A program made the translations under genes and the position numbers. A stretch of DNA of 64,000 nt from Gracilariopsis chorda (taxonomy: Eukaryota; Rhodophyta; Florideophyceae; Gracilariales; Gracilariaceae): NCBI GenBank assembly GCA_003194525.1, contig NBIV01000093.1:1-64000 (forward strand), given 5' to 3'. Positions 54,253 through 64,000 of this stretch are shown here, in pieces (positions within the stretch are counted from its first letter, which is position 1; every line of letters starts with the position of its first letter). Below the pieces are notes generated by a model, which was not told where the DNA came from, did not search any database, and saw nothing but the letters and a program-made list of their open reading frames with translations.

Positions 54253-55360
54253 TGATATTTTTAAGATACTTTGCTCAATTATTATTTTACTCGAATTCTA
54301 CATATGAATAACCACGGATCCCAACACCACTCGAGCTGTAATGATTTTATCAAAGATAAGAGGGGTTTTGATGATAGAAGGCAGACGTTGTGTCAAGATT
54401 TCGCCTTCACGCTCCCGTCATCGCATTCAAAACAGCCGTTTGGCGCAATTCCTCTCTGTCATGCAAAAAATTCAACAGCAGCATCAGCAGCAATGCGTGC
54501 AGAGCATTGGCGGCAGCTGCATATTGACTGCTTAGTTGCTTCTGAGTGTTTGGTGATACGAAAACGACTAAAATGTCACACACTATGTAGTAAGGGCGGT
54601 TGAGACACCTGGAGAGCCAATTGCACTGCTCCAGTGCAGTATACTGCAACAACGCACTACAAGACTGTCAGACACTCAGGAGAAGACTGGTTGGCACTGT
54701 ATTCATTCATTCAGTGCCAGCCCGGTGCAATGAAGTGACCTTGAAACGCCACGGGTCGTTCAAAAGTAACGTAGAATAAGAGTGGCGTCACCACTACCAT
54801 TTTGGACCCATTAATCAAATTTTGTCTCTGACACAGCATGCAGAATGTTATTTGCTGCTCCAAGCCAAAGATGGATCTGATGGTTTACTTTTGTGAACAG
54901 TATACTAATAATTTGCAGCTGTATAACTTGCAAGAGAGGAACGTGTGGGGAAAGGGCTCAGCTACACGACGTAGATATTGTAGGAGAGTCAGCGCGCATT
55001 TGCACCGATAAAAAGAGAGAGTAGGCGGGCACGTGCCACGGCGAGCTGCACAAGTGCCCGTGCTGCTTGAGATCTTACTGTAGGCAATAATACGCCCCTA
55101 TTTTGGATTTCAAGCAGTAGATCCGCAGAGACAGGGCATTCCCTCTATCTCTGTTCTCTCTAGCAGCCAAGTCAGCACAACGTAAAGGAGATGTGGATGC
55201 AGTCGAGGCTACAGCACGGCGTCGTCAAAATGTGTGGGAATGACAGATAGGTAAGGTACTACGTCCTCCTTCACATTTTCGACGACCCTTTCAAAGGCTG
55301 CTGACTCTCTCTACTTCCCAATCTCCTTTCCTGACATCTCTCCTGTATGATTCTATTGCT
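54253..55360. other. Diverged Helitron-derived unit and spacer
   Basis: No gene. 54315-54905 looks like a decayed unit: CCCAACACCACTCGAGC start, degraded stem A near 54380-54455, CAGCAGCATCAGCAGCA, GTGCCAGCCCGG, and the second kind of tail near 54815-54900. 55210-55290 has an imperfect inverted repeat (GTCGTCAAAATGTG and CACATTTTCGACGAC), perhaps the edge of the element with the Ulp1-like gene. Confidence 0.45.
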
Positions 55361-56974
55361 TTGAGCAATAGAGCAAAAAAAGGGGCTAATTACGTAGACA
55401 TTCTCCCAGAACATGAACTATATGATACCTTTACGTCGTTCTGGAAGAATTTTGAAAAGCGTACGCAGATGACCATCAGCGATCGTACTGCGAGTTCCCA
55501 AGTCTTTTTGGCAGTTGTGAAGGACCATGTAGCCAGAATCCTTATTGCATAAGGCAAAGAAACATCACCGGTTTCTTTTGGTACATAGTTCAAGACCTGA
55601 TTCGGAAATGTGCAGCGGTTTGATCTCAAAAACTGTGTTGAACATGGTACCTTCTGTTGGTGTGGCGTTTGCCTCATGTTCTCTTGGAGTGGTCCTCACA
55701 AGACTATCGAAGTCATACAAGGGAAAGAAGGAACACATACCGGAAGAGGATTTGGAAGTGTTCAAGAAATGGTTTCTCTTTAAAAGTAATGTTGATGGAG
55801 AGATAAACACCGTTGTAGTCCTGTTCAACATGTCTAACAGCCATTGGGGTGTTTTGGTGCTCAAGAAAGTAGTCAATGTGGCGCGAGGAACTCAACGATG
55901 GACGGTTGGGTTTGGAGACAGTCTTGGAATGTTTGTTGATGGAAGGATTCTGAAACTGTTCTCTTTATTATTCTTATTTCCCTTTTGCTTCACAGGGGAT
56001 AAAGCACTACGTGTGGTGATACAGGAGCCGAACTGCATGCTACAGGTAGAAGGTTTTAAGCGACAGAAGGATTCCCACATCTGTGGTGGCTATGTGGTTT
56101 TCCTTTTACCATGTTTAGCGCTGACCACGGCGGTATCCCGAAGCGAACCTATGCCTTTTGGTACAGCTGGTCGTTGCCTGGGAGGATTTGATTGATATCC
56201 ATTACAATCCGGATTCTACACATACTGAAGGCGAAGGATTTCTTTCAAACCGACATTGTTACTGAAACAATGGTCGTACGGCTCTGGTCGGAGCATCGTT
56301 TAGAACTCCTTCGCATGAGGAAGGAGGGTAAACAACGGGAGCGTAGGAAACGAAGCGTGGAGCGGAGCATTGGGAAGCAGAATGGAAAGGAAGAAGCTGG
56401 AAAGAAAGAGGGAACGGATTTGAATACAGTTCTGGGAGAACAGGAAGCAGGAGAAGGAATGGTCGTGGATGTTTTCAACAACCCCTGTAGAGAGAAGAAT
56501 CTTCAGCCAATGCCCTTGGGTACGCACGACTCTGAGGGGGGTGTTATTCGGAAAAGCCAGTGAAAAAAGTGTGTTCATGAGCTGAATCAAAGTTCTGTTC
56601 AGAGCAGTAGGATATGTCTACCCCTCATGGTTCGCATGAGGCAACGAGTGCAGTTTTATGATTCTGCTCCGGTTGTAGCGGACGTTCTAAAGACATTGAT
56701 TAAGATATGTGTATCACAGCCCCCTGATGTGGTGTATAAAGCGCGTGATGAGAAATCCGGAAGTGATTCTAGAGTAGCTGGAGTATCAAGTGTAGAAGAG
56801 GAGCTGAAAGGGATTCTGAATGGAAAAGGTTGTGAAGTAGAGATAAAAGATGACGGACATTCACTAGCAAAGAAAATCAGTCGGACACAGGCACAGGTAG
56901 AAGTTGAAGCTGAAGAAAGAGCGACGGATACCGCGGCACTTCCCGAGCTGAAAGCACAAACTGAACAAACATAA
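55361..56974 (+). pseudogene. Ulp1-like (C48) cysteine protease gene, probably transposon-borne
   Basis: The central open frame (55545-56195, 216 codons) has the catalytic order of Ulp1/SUMO proteases: VLFNMSNSHWGVLVL with His100-Trp101, VGFGDSLG with Asp125, and QKDSHICGGYVVF with Gln174 and Cys180. Such enzymes cut isopeptide or peptide bonds after a di-Gly. An upstream piece (55361-55552) is in another frame. Downstream pieces (56192-56563, basic with KQRERRKRSVERS; 56627-56974, charged coiled coil) are in shifted frames. Ulp1 domains of this type often ride in Mutator-, CACTA- and other DNA transposons. No transposase is visible beside it, so it may be a stranded accessory gene or a decaying host gene. 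Confidence 0.65.
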
Positions 56975-57289
56975 TTGAGGTAAGAAGGAGGCTTCCGAGA
57001 GTCGTGGGCAATCTCACGAGCTGAATGAAGTGATTGTCACCTGTTCTGATGCTCAGGTACACGAAAAGCAGTACATGGAGCTACCATCAATGAATATGTG
57101 GGAATGACGAACTACGAAGACCGGGTCATGCACTGAGGTTCAGGTCGACTTCCAAGAGGAGAGAGATTTGAAAACAATAGGAGGCGTTCAGGGATTGATG
57201 TGAAACTTTAGGACGGTATTGAATGTAAGACAGGACTTGTGATGTCAAACGAGAGGCTTGTCTCAGCTCTGAAGGTGTGTTTAGGGATT

Positions 57290-58122
57290 GTTTTTAAAAA
57301 ACCCCTAGAACAACCCGAGAAATTCCTGGACGTCGGCTTTGGTTTTCGGTGTGCTCCAATTCAAGATTTAATCACTTTTCTGCGCCTCGAAGGATATTTC
57401 TTCCGCAATCAAAATATGTCCTAGGTACTCGAATTTCTTTTTCAAGAACTAACATTTGAAAGCTTCACATAAAGCTTGTGCTCGCGCGGTTTGTCGGGTA
57501 CATATTTGAGATGCTCGATATGTTCCTCTTCGTTTGTACTACAAGTAGGGATATCATCTAGATATACTAGGACGAACGTATCTAAGTAGTCTCGTAATAC
57601 GCTATTTATCAGGCCCATGAACGAAGGTGGCGCAATGGAAACACCGAAGGGAAGTACAAGTAACCTAAAGTGACCATATCTTGTACGAAAGGCTGTTGTA
57701 GTAACCGATGGTTCGGAAAGCCTTATTTGATGATAGCCTGAACGAAGATCTATTTTCAAGAGTATTTTAGCTCCATTGAACTGATCGAATAGGTCATCAA
57801 TCCTGGGCATAGGACAGATGTTTTTCAACGTTAGGTTGCTCAAACCTCAGTAGTCTATTCATAGCCTTCATAACCCATCTTTCTTCGCCACGAATAGTAC
57901 GAGTGCACCCCAAGGACGTGAGCTTGGATGGATGAAACCCTTCTGGAGTAGTTTGTCGAGTTGCTTACGTAGTTCTTTAAGCTCTTTATCTGACATTCGA
58001 TATACCCCTTTCTTTAGTGGTAAAGAATCGGGTAATAGGCCGATGTTAAAGTGTTGTTCTCGTTTCGGGAGTAGTCCTTTTGGGCGTTTATCGGGGAGCA
58101 CATCTTTGTAATCAATTAACAA
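57290..58122 (-). pseudogene. Gypsy-2 reverse transcriptase remnant
   Basis: Minus-strand RT. 58122-57868 is the N-terminal part (YRMSDKELKELRKQLDKLL, SSRPWGALVLFVAKKDG). Three TGA codons follow within 24 bases (57868, 57859, 57847) at places where the family reads W..CIDYR. 57843-57442 continues with ICPMPRIDDLFDQFNGAK, LLKIDLRSGYHQIRL, LPFGVSIAPPSF and an intact YLDD box. The palm end (FEYLGHIL.., NWSTPKTKADVQEFLGL) is readable to 57290 with stops. RNase H and integrase are missing, so the element is cut off here. Confidence 0.8.
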
Positions 58123-58307
58123 CGACTTTAGGTTGGGGTCTTGTACTTCTCTTTTTTCCGGTTCATTTCGTGGTCGTACAAGAAGAGTAAATACCGGGAA
58201 CGTTTTCTGGATCTATTTGTTGATATCGTTGATCTTTTCCATATAGCGTGAATGATAACTTGTTTATTTTCGAGCGGGAATGATATGACGTTTGTTTGAT
58301 GCTTGAC

Positions 58308-58781
58308 CTAAGGGCTGTACTGATGGAGCCAGTTCTTTCCGAGGATTTCGTCATATCCGTACAGTGGGCATATGGCGAACCATCGTTTCTTTTTTACTTG
58401 TGGCACTACTAATGTGACACCTTCTTTTTCAGTCTCTTCTAGGACTTTAGTTGATCCAATTGCCATTTCTGCTTCGTAATTCGTTTTGAATGTTGTAATT
58501 TCCACGCGTGTAACGAAAGATTTAGAGAGGTAGCTGATTCCGGATCCTTTATGACACAACCCTTTGCATCTTTTTCCGTTCTCACGTACTTGCGCAAGTA
58601 ACAGTCCTAGAGCTGCAGTTTCAAAGGGGGACGTGCGATTTGACGTTAAAAGTCTGTATTTCTTCTGCTCTATTTTGGTACTCGCATTCGGGTGTTCCGT
58701 ACGCTGTTCGACTTTGATACTAGTCGTAGAGATCTTAGTTGTTTCTGTGGGCGCGTTGGTGTCGATTGGAACTGAAGACAT
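58308..58781 (-). pseudogene. Gypsy-2 protease region
   Basis: A 157-codon open stretch. The second conserved protease motif is clear (LYGYDEILGKNWL, family 'YDVILGMDWL'), while the expected D-S/T-G active site reads HKGSGISYLS and so has lost the Asp. The first third is Lys/Thr/Ser-rich linker from Gag. In-frame overlap with RT is not kept. Confidence 0.65.
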
Positions 58782-58819
58782 TTTGTTCAGTTTCTCGGGG
58801 AAGTTTTTAGGCGACGCGG

Positions 58820-59653
58820 ATCATTTGCACCATGGTTTGGTCCTCTGCAACGGAAACAAAGTCCGTGCTTGTGGCAGTGTTCTCTGGTTTTCTAGGTAAG
58901 CTTCTCTAACTTCACGTTTCCAATCTCCATCGGTACGATTCCGTGGTTCTGCCGGTGGGCGTGCCTGCCGATCTGCCAAACCTACTGGAACCCCCTCTTC
59001 TGTACGCTGATTCAACTCTTTTCGCATCCTTCACCGCGTCCGTAACGGTTTTGTAGTGTTTGGTACAAAGTTCTTTCCAAATGGAGCTCTTCAGATCTCT
59101 TATTTATCGGTCTACCGGTGTCTCCATACTGATATTAGGAATATCTAGTCTGATCTTCAAGAAGTTTTCATTGTACTGCTGAAAGTGATCCATCTGTTAG
59201 TATGTCGCCAGCAAGTTTTTCTTTGCTCAATATTCTGAAGCGAGTCTCCAGACTATCAAATAGCTCTTCAATTGTGATAAAGTCTGTTCCATTCTTCCTT
59301 TGGGCAAGGTACCACTGGTGAGCAGCTCCGCCAGTATAGCTGAGTACTATACGAAGCGCCTTTTCGTTTGACGTTCCTTCAAGAAAATTTCGGACGTGAG
59401 TGATCCGGCTATCAATATTTTGCTTTTCAGTAAACAAAGGAGGCTTATTGAAATTTGAAACAGACGAAGATTCGCCTCTAGAGCTAGAAAGGAGAGCAAG
59501 AGCAGACTCGATCGCTATGATCTTCGGTTTGGCTTCTCTTTCAAGTCTATCCACTCTCCGACGTGTATCTTTCATTGTACGTCCGAGATTTTGGGTGATC
59601 TGAATTTTGCGGGTATGTATAGAGGGCACTGTATTGCCTGCAGTGCCCGACAT
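58820..59653 (-). pseudogene. Gypsy-2 Gag
   Basis: It starts ATG 59653. The first 161 codons are open: a helical basic part (DTRRRVDRLEREAKPK), then the capsid-like core with VRNFLEGTSNEKALRIVLSY and GGAAHQWYLAQRK, a typical Gag signature. It continues in another frame (YNENFLKIRLDIPNIS.., WKELCTKHYKTVTDAVKDA). Near 58840-58880 a third frame has CFRCRGPNH, a zinc knuckle without its last Cys. It packages element RNA. Confidence 0.7.
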
Positions 59654-59768
59654 TGCATAGAATCAAGTGAAAATGGAAAACCATGCCATCTGGGTCGAAT
59701 TATTGGGCCAAGAATTTGGATCTTGGTAAGTATAATGCAAATGTTTTCGGAATCCTGCCAGAATAAAA

Positions 59769-59845
59769 ATGAATGATTTGATCAAGTGGCTACAAGCCAT
59801 AAATCGGAAATTCAAGGTCTTGGGTTCGAATCCCTTCGCTGGAAG
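59769..59845 (+). other. tRNA-like segment near the 5' end of Gypsy-2
   Basis: GGGTTCGAATCCC (59822-59834) is a perfect B-box/T-arm core, preceded by AAGTGGCTACAAGCC, which is D-arm-like. The acceptor ends do not pair, so this is not a working tRNA. It lies just outside the start of Gag on the other strand, where a primer-binding site is expected. It could instead be a tRNA-derived SINE fragment. Confidence 0.4.
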
Positions 59846-61762
59846 AACTTGGACGCGTATCGGAGTGGCTAAAGTAGAGTTCCTTCAGTCGAGTTTACCA
59901 GGCGTCAAGAGATTGGGAAGATACAAAGACCTGTACGACTACTTCTGCCTTGACAAACCTTGGTAATTTTGGTGCAGTGGGAGCTCAAACACAGCCACAA
60001 ACGGCAGCTTAAAGGGTAGAACGACCAGTTTTTATTTTTTCACAAAATTGTGTTTATCCGCTAAAAACGGCCGTTGATGTATCTCTGTTGATGTCTTTGA
60101 TCTTTTTCCTTGGCCAATCGAGGCTCATTACCCTTGCAGTCCTTTTTCTAATGCTTCCCTTTCTTGAACGACGGTATACGGTACATACAACAACAAGGCA
60201 GTGTCGTTTTCAACAACACTTGGTTTTGTGTTTGGTACGGTGAAGGTGTTCTTCGAGTTTTGTGGGGCTGTTGAAGCGTAAATTGCAGGGTAACACTTAG
60301 GTGTACGGAGAAAACATCGAAGTGTACGCTTCTTCTGGCGCTGGATGCGATCGTTTGCCACATTGTAAAGGTTGATATTTCCCGCGTCATTGATCGGCAA
60401 GACATGTCGGTGGTTCTGATTAACTGAGTCGTACGCTTAACGAGTACATTCCCCGACTATGTGGACTCTTCAAGGTTTGTCCACAATGGATGCTTTTTGG
60501 CGTTCTCGTAGGGCTTCTGGAGTCTTGTTAACTGGCTCTGGAGATGATGGTTTACTCCAAAGTGTCCGCGGTTCAAGCGAAAAGAGGTTATAGAATGGTT
60601 CCGGTGACGGCGTCCGGGGTTCAAAGGAGAGGTTGCGGTCAGCTACGGCGGTTACAGGGTCCACGAGATCCACGGGTGGTGGCGGCGGCGGTGTTTACGG
60701 TGGTTCGGGGGTACGCCGGTGTTGTTTTACACCAATGGCAAAGGTGGCAGTGACCTCGATCGGAGTATTGATTTCACTGGAAACACACAATCCGTCAGAA
60801 CTCAACAGTCAGCACGATCTGGAGCTCTGTGGCTCATCTAAACTTGGGGGATTTTGTGTAGCAAATCCATCAAAGCTGGATGGTCACCAGTTTCAGGTAA
60901 GTGCAATACTTACTTGCGAATGCCACCAATGTTAGGAACAGAGTTAAACTGCTTGAGAATGGTCCGAAGTCGCTGGTGATGATCCGAGTTGAAGCTAGGA
61001 GCAACCGTCGGGGTTTATATACAGGGTCTGGCCTAGTTACACCAATGCCACTAGTCACTGAGAAATCTTCCGAGTTTAACGGCAATATGCTTGATCTTCT
61101 CGTTGGCCTCCATATGTGGATGGTTTACCGGGTTTAATGTCAGATCTAGCCGTTTGATGACTTGGATAATTCCCCAGGTGATGACTTGTTCTTTGACTTG
61201 GCAAGGATCAGCAAAAGACAGGGTCTTGATGATCTGGCATGACCCCAAGGTGCTCATGATGGCTTGGCACGGATCTCCGAGGAACATTCTATGACAGTTT
61301 AATCATTTCTGTACCGTGTGAGGTGTTTGTCAACGTTTTAAGTAGTAGGCGACGTTTATTTCGGAGCCAGGTCTGTCCACGTGATCGATCGGGGGTTTTG
61401 TGACATAAGCGTATTGTTGTGCAATATTGACAGTATGTCAGAAAAGATGTAAACTCGACTTTGAAACCAAGTAGACATGTCAAATAGGTAATCGATCTCT
61501 TCAGCAGATCGAGTAGAATAAATATAGGGAAATTAGACACGTTGCAACTGATGCTGGAGCCAACTATACTCAAACGAACGTAAAATAGTAACTAAATCTA
61601 TCAATGGCCAACTCGATCTACACTACGCCATGTTCAGCAGTTGGATTCCCTTGCCAACTTCTAACGCCACTTCTTCAAGGGATATGCATCTATTCTACAG
61701 TTTATGACTAATGTCATCCTTAGTCACGCCTTCATACCGACCAGGACAAAGCTTTCGCCTAG
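59846..61762. other. Unassigned sequence between two Gypsy remnants
   Basis: Minus-strand open pieces at 60673-60470 (Pro/Ser/Glu-rich, SFEPRTPSPEPFYNLFSLEP) and 60400-60128 could belong together as a protein fragment, but no family is recognised. GA-rich repeats such as GATGACTTG and TGGCATGACC occur near 61155-61270. The 5' LTRs of Gypsy-2 or Gypsy-3 may be here, but I could not pair any. Confidence 0.35.
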
Positions 61763-63650
61763 ATGAAAACCGCATGCACCACGGCACCTGTTTTAGCCTA
61801 CTTCAATCCGGATAAGCCCTTTGTTCTCGCCACGGACACATCCGAGTGGGCTGTTGGAGCAACGCTTTTTCGAGAAGGAGACCCATTCGCATTCATATCG
61901 CACCGCTTGTCGATCACAGAATCAAACTGGGATACCGGCGATCAGGAACTGCTGGCCGTGATGATTGCTCTACGAACTTGAGTCCCTTACTTTCGCGGAA
62001 CAGACTCTATAATACTCACTGATCACGATCCAATCCGGTTCCTACAATCAAAGAGTAAGTTAACCGAGAGGCACTGTCGTTGGCTTGATGAAATTAAGTA
62101 GTACAGCTTCGACGTCAGGCACATCGTGGAACGAAGAACGTTGTAACGGACGCGCTTACTCGTAGACCAAATCACATTCCATCTGAATTCCGCTTGCTTT
62201 CGGCATGCATGCCGGGGAGGCACGATTGCATTCGTGGGGCCTACGCCTCCGATTCCTTGGCCACCGAATTACTAGCGCATTTCAGAGACAGTTCGCAGTA
62301 AACCCCGGCCCGTCTGCTCCGTTGAACAACCAACTTGAACCTCATCGATGATCTCTTATTCTGGATGGGGACCTCCTCTTTGAGGCTGTATATCACCACA
62401 CAGGACCTGCGATCAGAGTTAATGGATTGCTTTCATTGAAAGGGACACTTGGGTGCTGACAAGACCTACTGATCTGTTGTGCGAAGCATCTACTGGCTGC
62501 AAATATATGAAGATATAATTCGCCTCGTACGAAATTGTTACCGCTGTCAGTCCGACAAGTCGTCCATGACGTGCCCAAAGGGTTTAATTAAGCTTCTGCC
62601 GATTTCAAAACGTTGTTGGGAGATGGTTACCTTCGACTTCCTGACTGAAAGTCCTCGTTCCGACTTCGGACACGACGCCATCATCTTCTTCGTGAATATC
62701 ATTCTTAATTATGCTATTTTTGTTCCGACGAAAAGAAAGCAACAGCGAAGAATACCATGGCACTTTTCGACACGAACCTCTTTTCGAAATACGGCGTGCC
62801 CTATACTCTCGTTTTCGATCGCGACCTGAATGTTAGGTCTCGATTCCGGCGATTTCTCATGCAAAGTGTCAATATTCGGTGCAATATCTGTTCTGCTGAC
62901 CACTCTCATACCATCCGGCAGTCCGAGAACATGATTCGCATGCTTTCATCTATGGTCCGTACCTCCATGCAGTCTTCGCCGTCCGGTTAGCGCCACCTCC
63001 TGCCGACTTTCGAGTTCTAATGCAACGCAGCTCGGCAGAACAAAACCTGCCATGCCTTGTTCAACAATTTAGGATACATACCTAGCACAACAGTCACCAG
63101 GCCCCTTCAGCACTCTACTAAACTCTCCGAACAAGCCCCCGACTACATTGTTCGTCGCAGAGCTTTTATTGCGTTTGGCAGAGAAAACATGGCTACCTCA
63201 ATACCCAAGCAAACGTTTTATGCACGCAGAAGTCATGCTGACGTCATTTACGAAGTTGGGCGCTTTGTTCGTCTCCGTACTGACAATTTGTCTCCTACTC
63301 GCCGCTCAACTGTGCCCAAGAAGTGGAAAACTTGCTTCATGGGTCCATTTTGCATTAGAGAAGTGTTATCGTCAGTTATCTACCGCATCGAACTGCCTGC
63401 TACCATGTGCCGAGCTCATGATGTCTTCCCCGTTTCGAAACTCAAGTTATTTCACTGCAACCAGTAAGGCCCGCTGGATATAGTGATTAGCATTGATCGT
63501 ACGGTTGTACAAGAAGTCTCCACAATACTTGATAAGAAGAAGTTTAATCGCAAAGTTTTCTATGTGGTACAGTTTGTCGGCAAACCTCGTGATCATGCAG
63601 TTTGGCTTCCCAGAACTTCGCTTTCGAACTGAAAAGACCATTTGGCATCT
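61763..63650 (+). pseudogene. Gypsy-3 RNase H, integrase and C-terminal domains, broken
   Basis: 61763-61981 is RNase H (PVLAYFNPDKPFVLATDTSE, AFISHRLSITESNWDTGDQE). It continues with stops (ILTDHDPI.., LTERHCRWLDEI). The integrase zinc region and core are at 62479-62990: NCYRCQSDKSS, VTFDFLTESP with the first Asp, VFDRDLNVRSRF with the second, and RQSENMIRML with the Glu. 63057-63467 is the C-terminal domain (GRFVRLRTD, CFMGPFCIREVL, IELPATMCRAHDVFPVSKLK). 63470-63650 has a chromodomain-like end (VQEVSTILDKKKFNRKVFYV) in a shifted frame. Gag, protease and RT are not seen upstream. Confidence 0.75.
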
Positions 63651-63699
63651 GTTCACCCCAGTTAGACTTTGCTGGGACAGCTTCAGCCAAATACGGAGT

Positions 63700-64000
63700 G
63701 AGTGTAACAATACAAGCTATTCGAGGACAGTACAATCAGGCATGTAGCACTTCAAGCCATTCTAGTCACATGTAGTCTGGAATTAAAACTATTTGTCGAT
63801 AGTAAAGTTACGTTCATAGCACTTTAACCTCATGTAGTAACGTTTTAGTGTCTCTTCTAGCCGTTGGGAGCTCTTCATTCTATAGGTGTTGGGATTCAAA
63901 TACAGTCTGCAGTTTGCTATAAAAACGGGAAGATGATGGGGTCCTTAGAGAGAGAAGGGACCCCACCATTTCATTCATCAGCTCTCCACTACATCTATGA
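63700..64000 (+). repeat. Probable 3' LTR of Gypsy-3, cut by the window end
   Basis: It follows the chromodomain-like end. It contains TATAAAAA (63918-63925) and, about 15 bases later, an 8-bp hairpin TGGGGTCC / GGACCCCA (63937-63944, 63958-63965) with a GA-rich loop. This is what a U3 promoter followed by an R-region hairpin would look like. The start of the LTR is not identified and the second copy is not in the window. Confidence 0.4.

Overview
This window is nuclear DNA of a eukaryote and is dominated by transposable elements. I see no bacterial operon structure, no rRNA, no CRISPR array and no certain intact tRNA. Two genes look like intact host genes, both apparently without introns: an exosome subunit of the RRP4/EXOSC2 type (25264-26301, minus) and a secreted protein of unknown function (31487-32689, plus). 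Intron-poor genes in a sea of Gypsy, Helitron, piggyBac-like, hAT and Harbinger remnants, with a fragment of an animal/alga-type Na+/K+-ATPase, would fit a marine red alga or a similar protist. That placement is an impression and nothing here proves it.

Layout. 165-8377 is an unbroken head-to-tail array of rolling-circle (Helitron) elements: one coding but broken copy (1449-6388) and six short non-coding derivatives, one of them carrying a 372-bp MITE. 8564-15034 holds decayed genes: a coiled-coil protein, a long alpha-helical (TPR-like) pseudogene, a Na+/K+-ATPase fragment and a PIF/Harbinger transposase. 15035-18553 has no gene I recognise. 18555-21382 is a nearly complete piggyBac-like transposon, and 22488-22861 is an internal-deletion derivative of it. 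23-33 kb is the host island: an ORF of unknown nature, RRP4, a hAT transposon with two breaks, and the secreted protein. 32.7-35.7 kb is gene-poor. 35.7-40.7 kb is a second cluster of Helitron derivatives with a tandem pair of MITEs. 40692-50846 is a complete but old Ty3/Gypsy chromovirus-type retrotransposon with both LTRs and a long reading frame antisense to gag-pol. 50.8-55.2 kb holds more Helitron-derived units and a second broken coding Helitron. 55361-56974 carries a Ulp1-like cysteine protease. 57290-59653 (minus) and 61763-63650 (plus) are two further Gypsy remnants; the last runs into a probable LTR at the window end.

How the pieces relate. The two coding Helitrons share their 5' and 3' flanks with the ~460-bp hairpin-rich units, so the units are best read as non-autonomous Helitrons of the same family. 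Likewise the piggyBac-like element shares its ends (a TA flank, then a GTGTCTATC-type terminus and an 18-bp subterminal palindrome) with four short elements. An empty paralogous site shows that one of these short elements is flanked by TA, not the TTAA expected of piggyBac. Nearly all transposase genes are broken; the most unexpected positive signal is the ~1.95-kb antisense frame of the large Gypsy element, which has stops but no frameshift.
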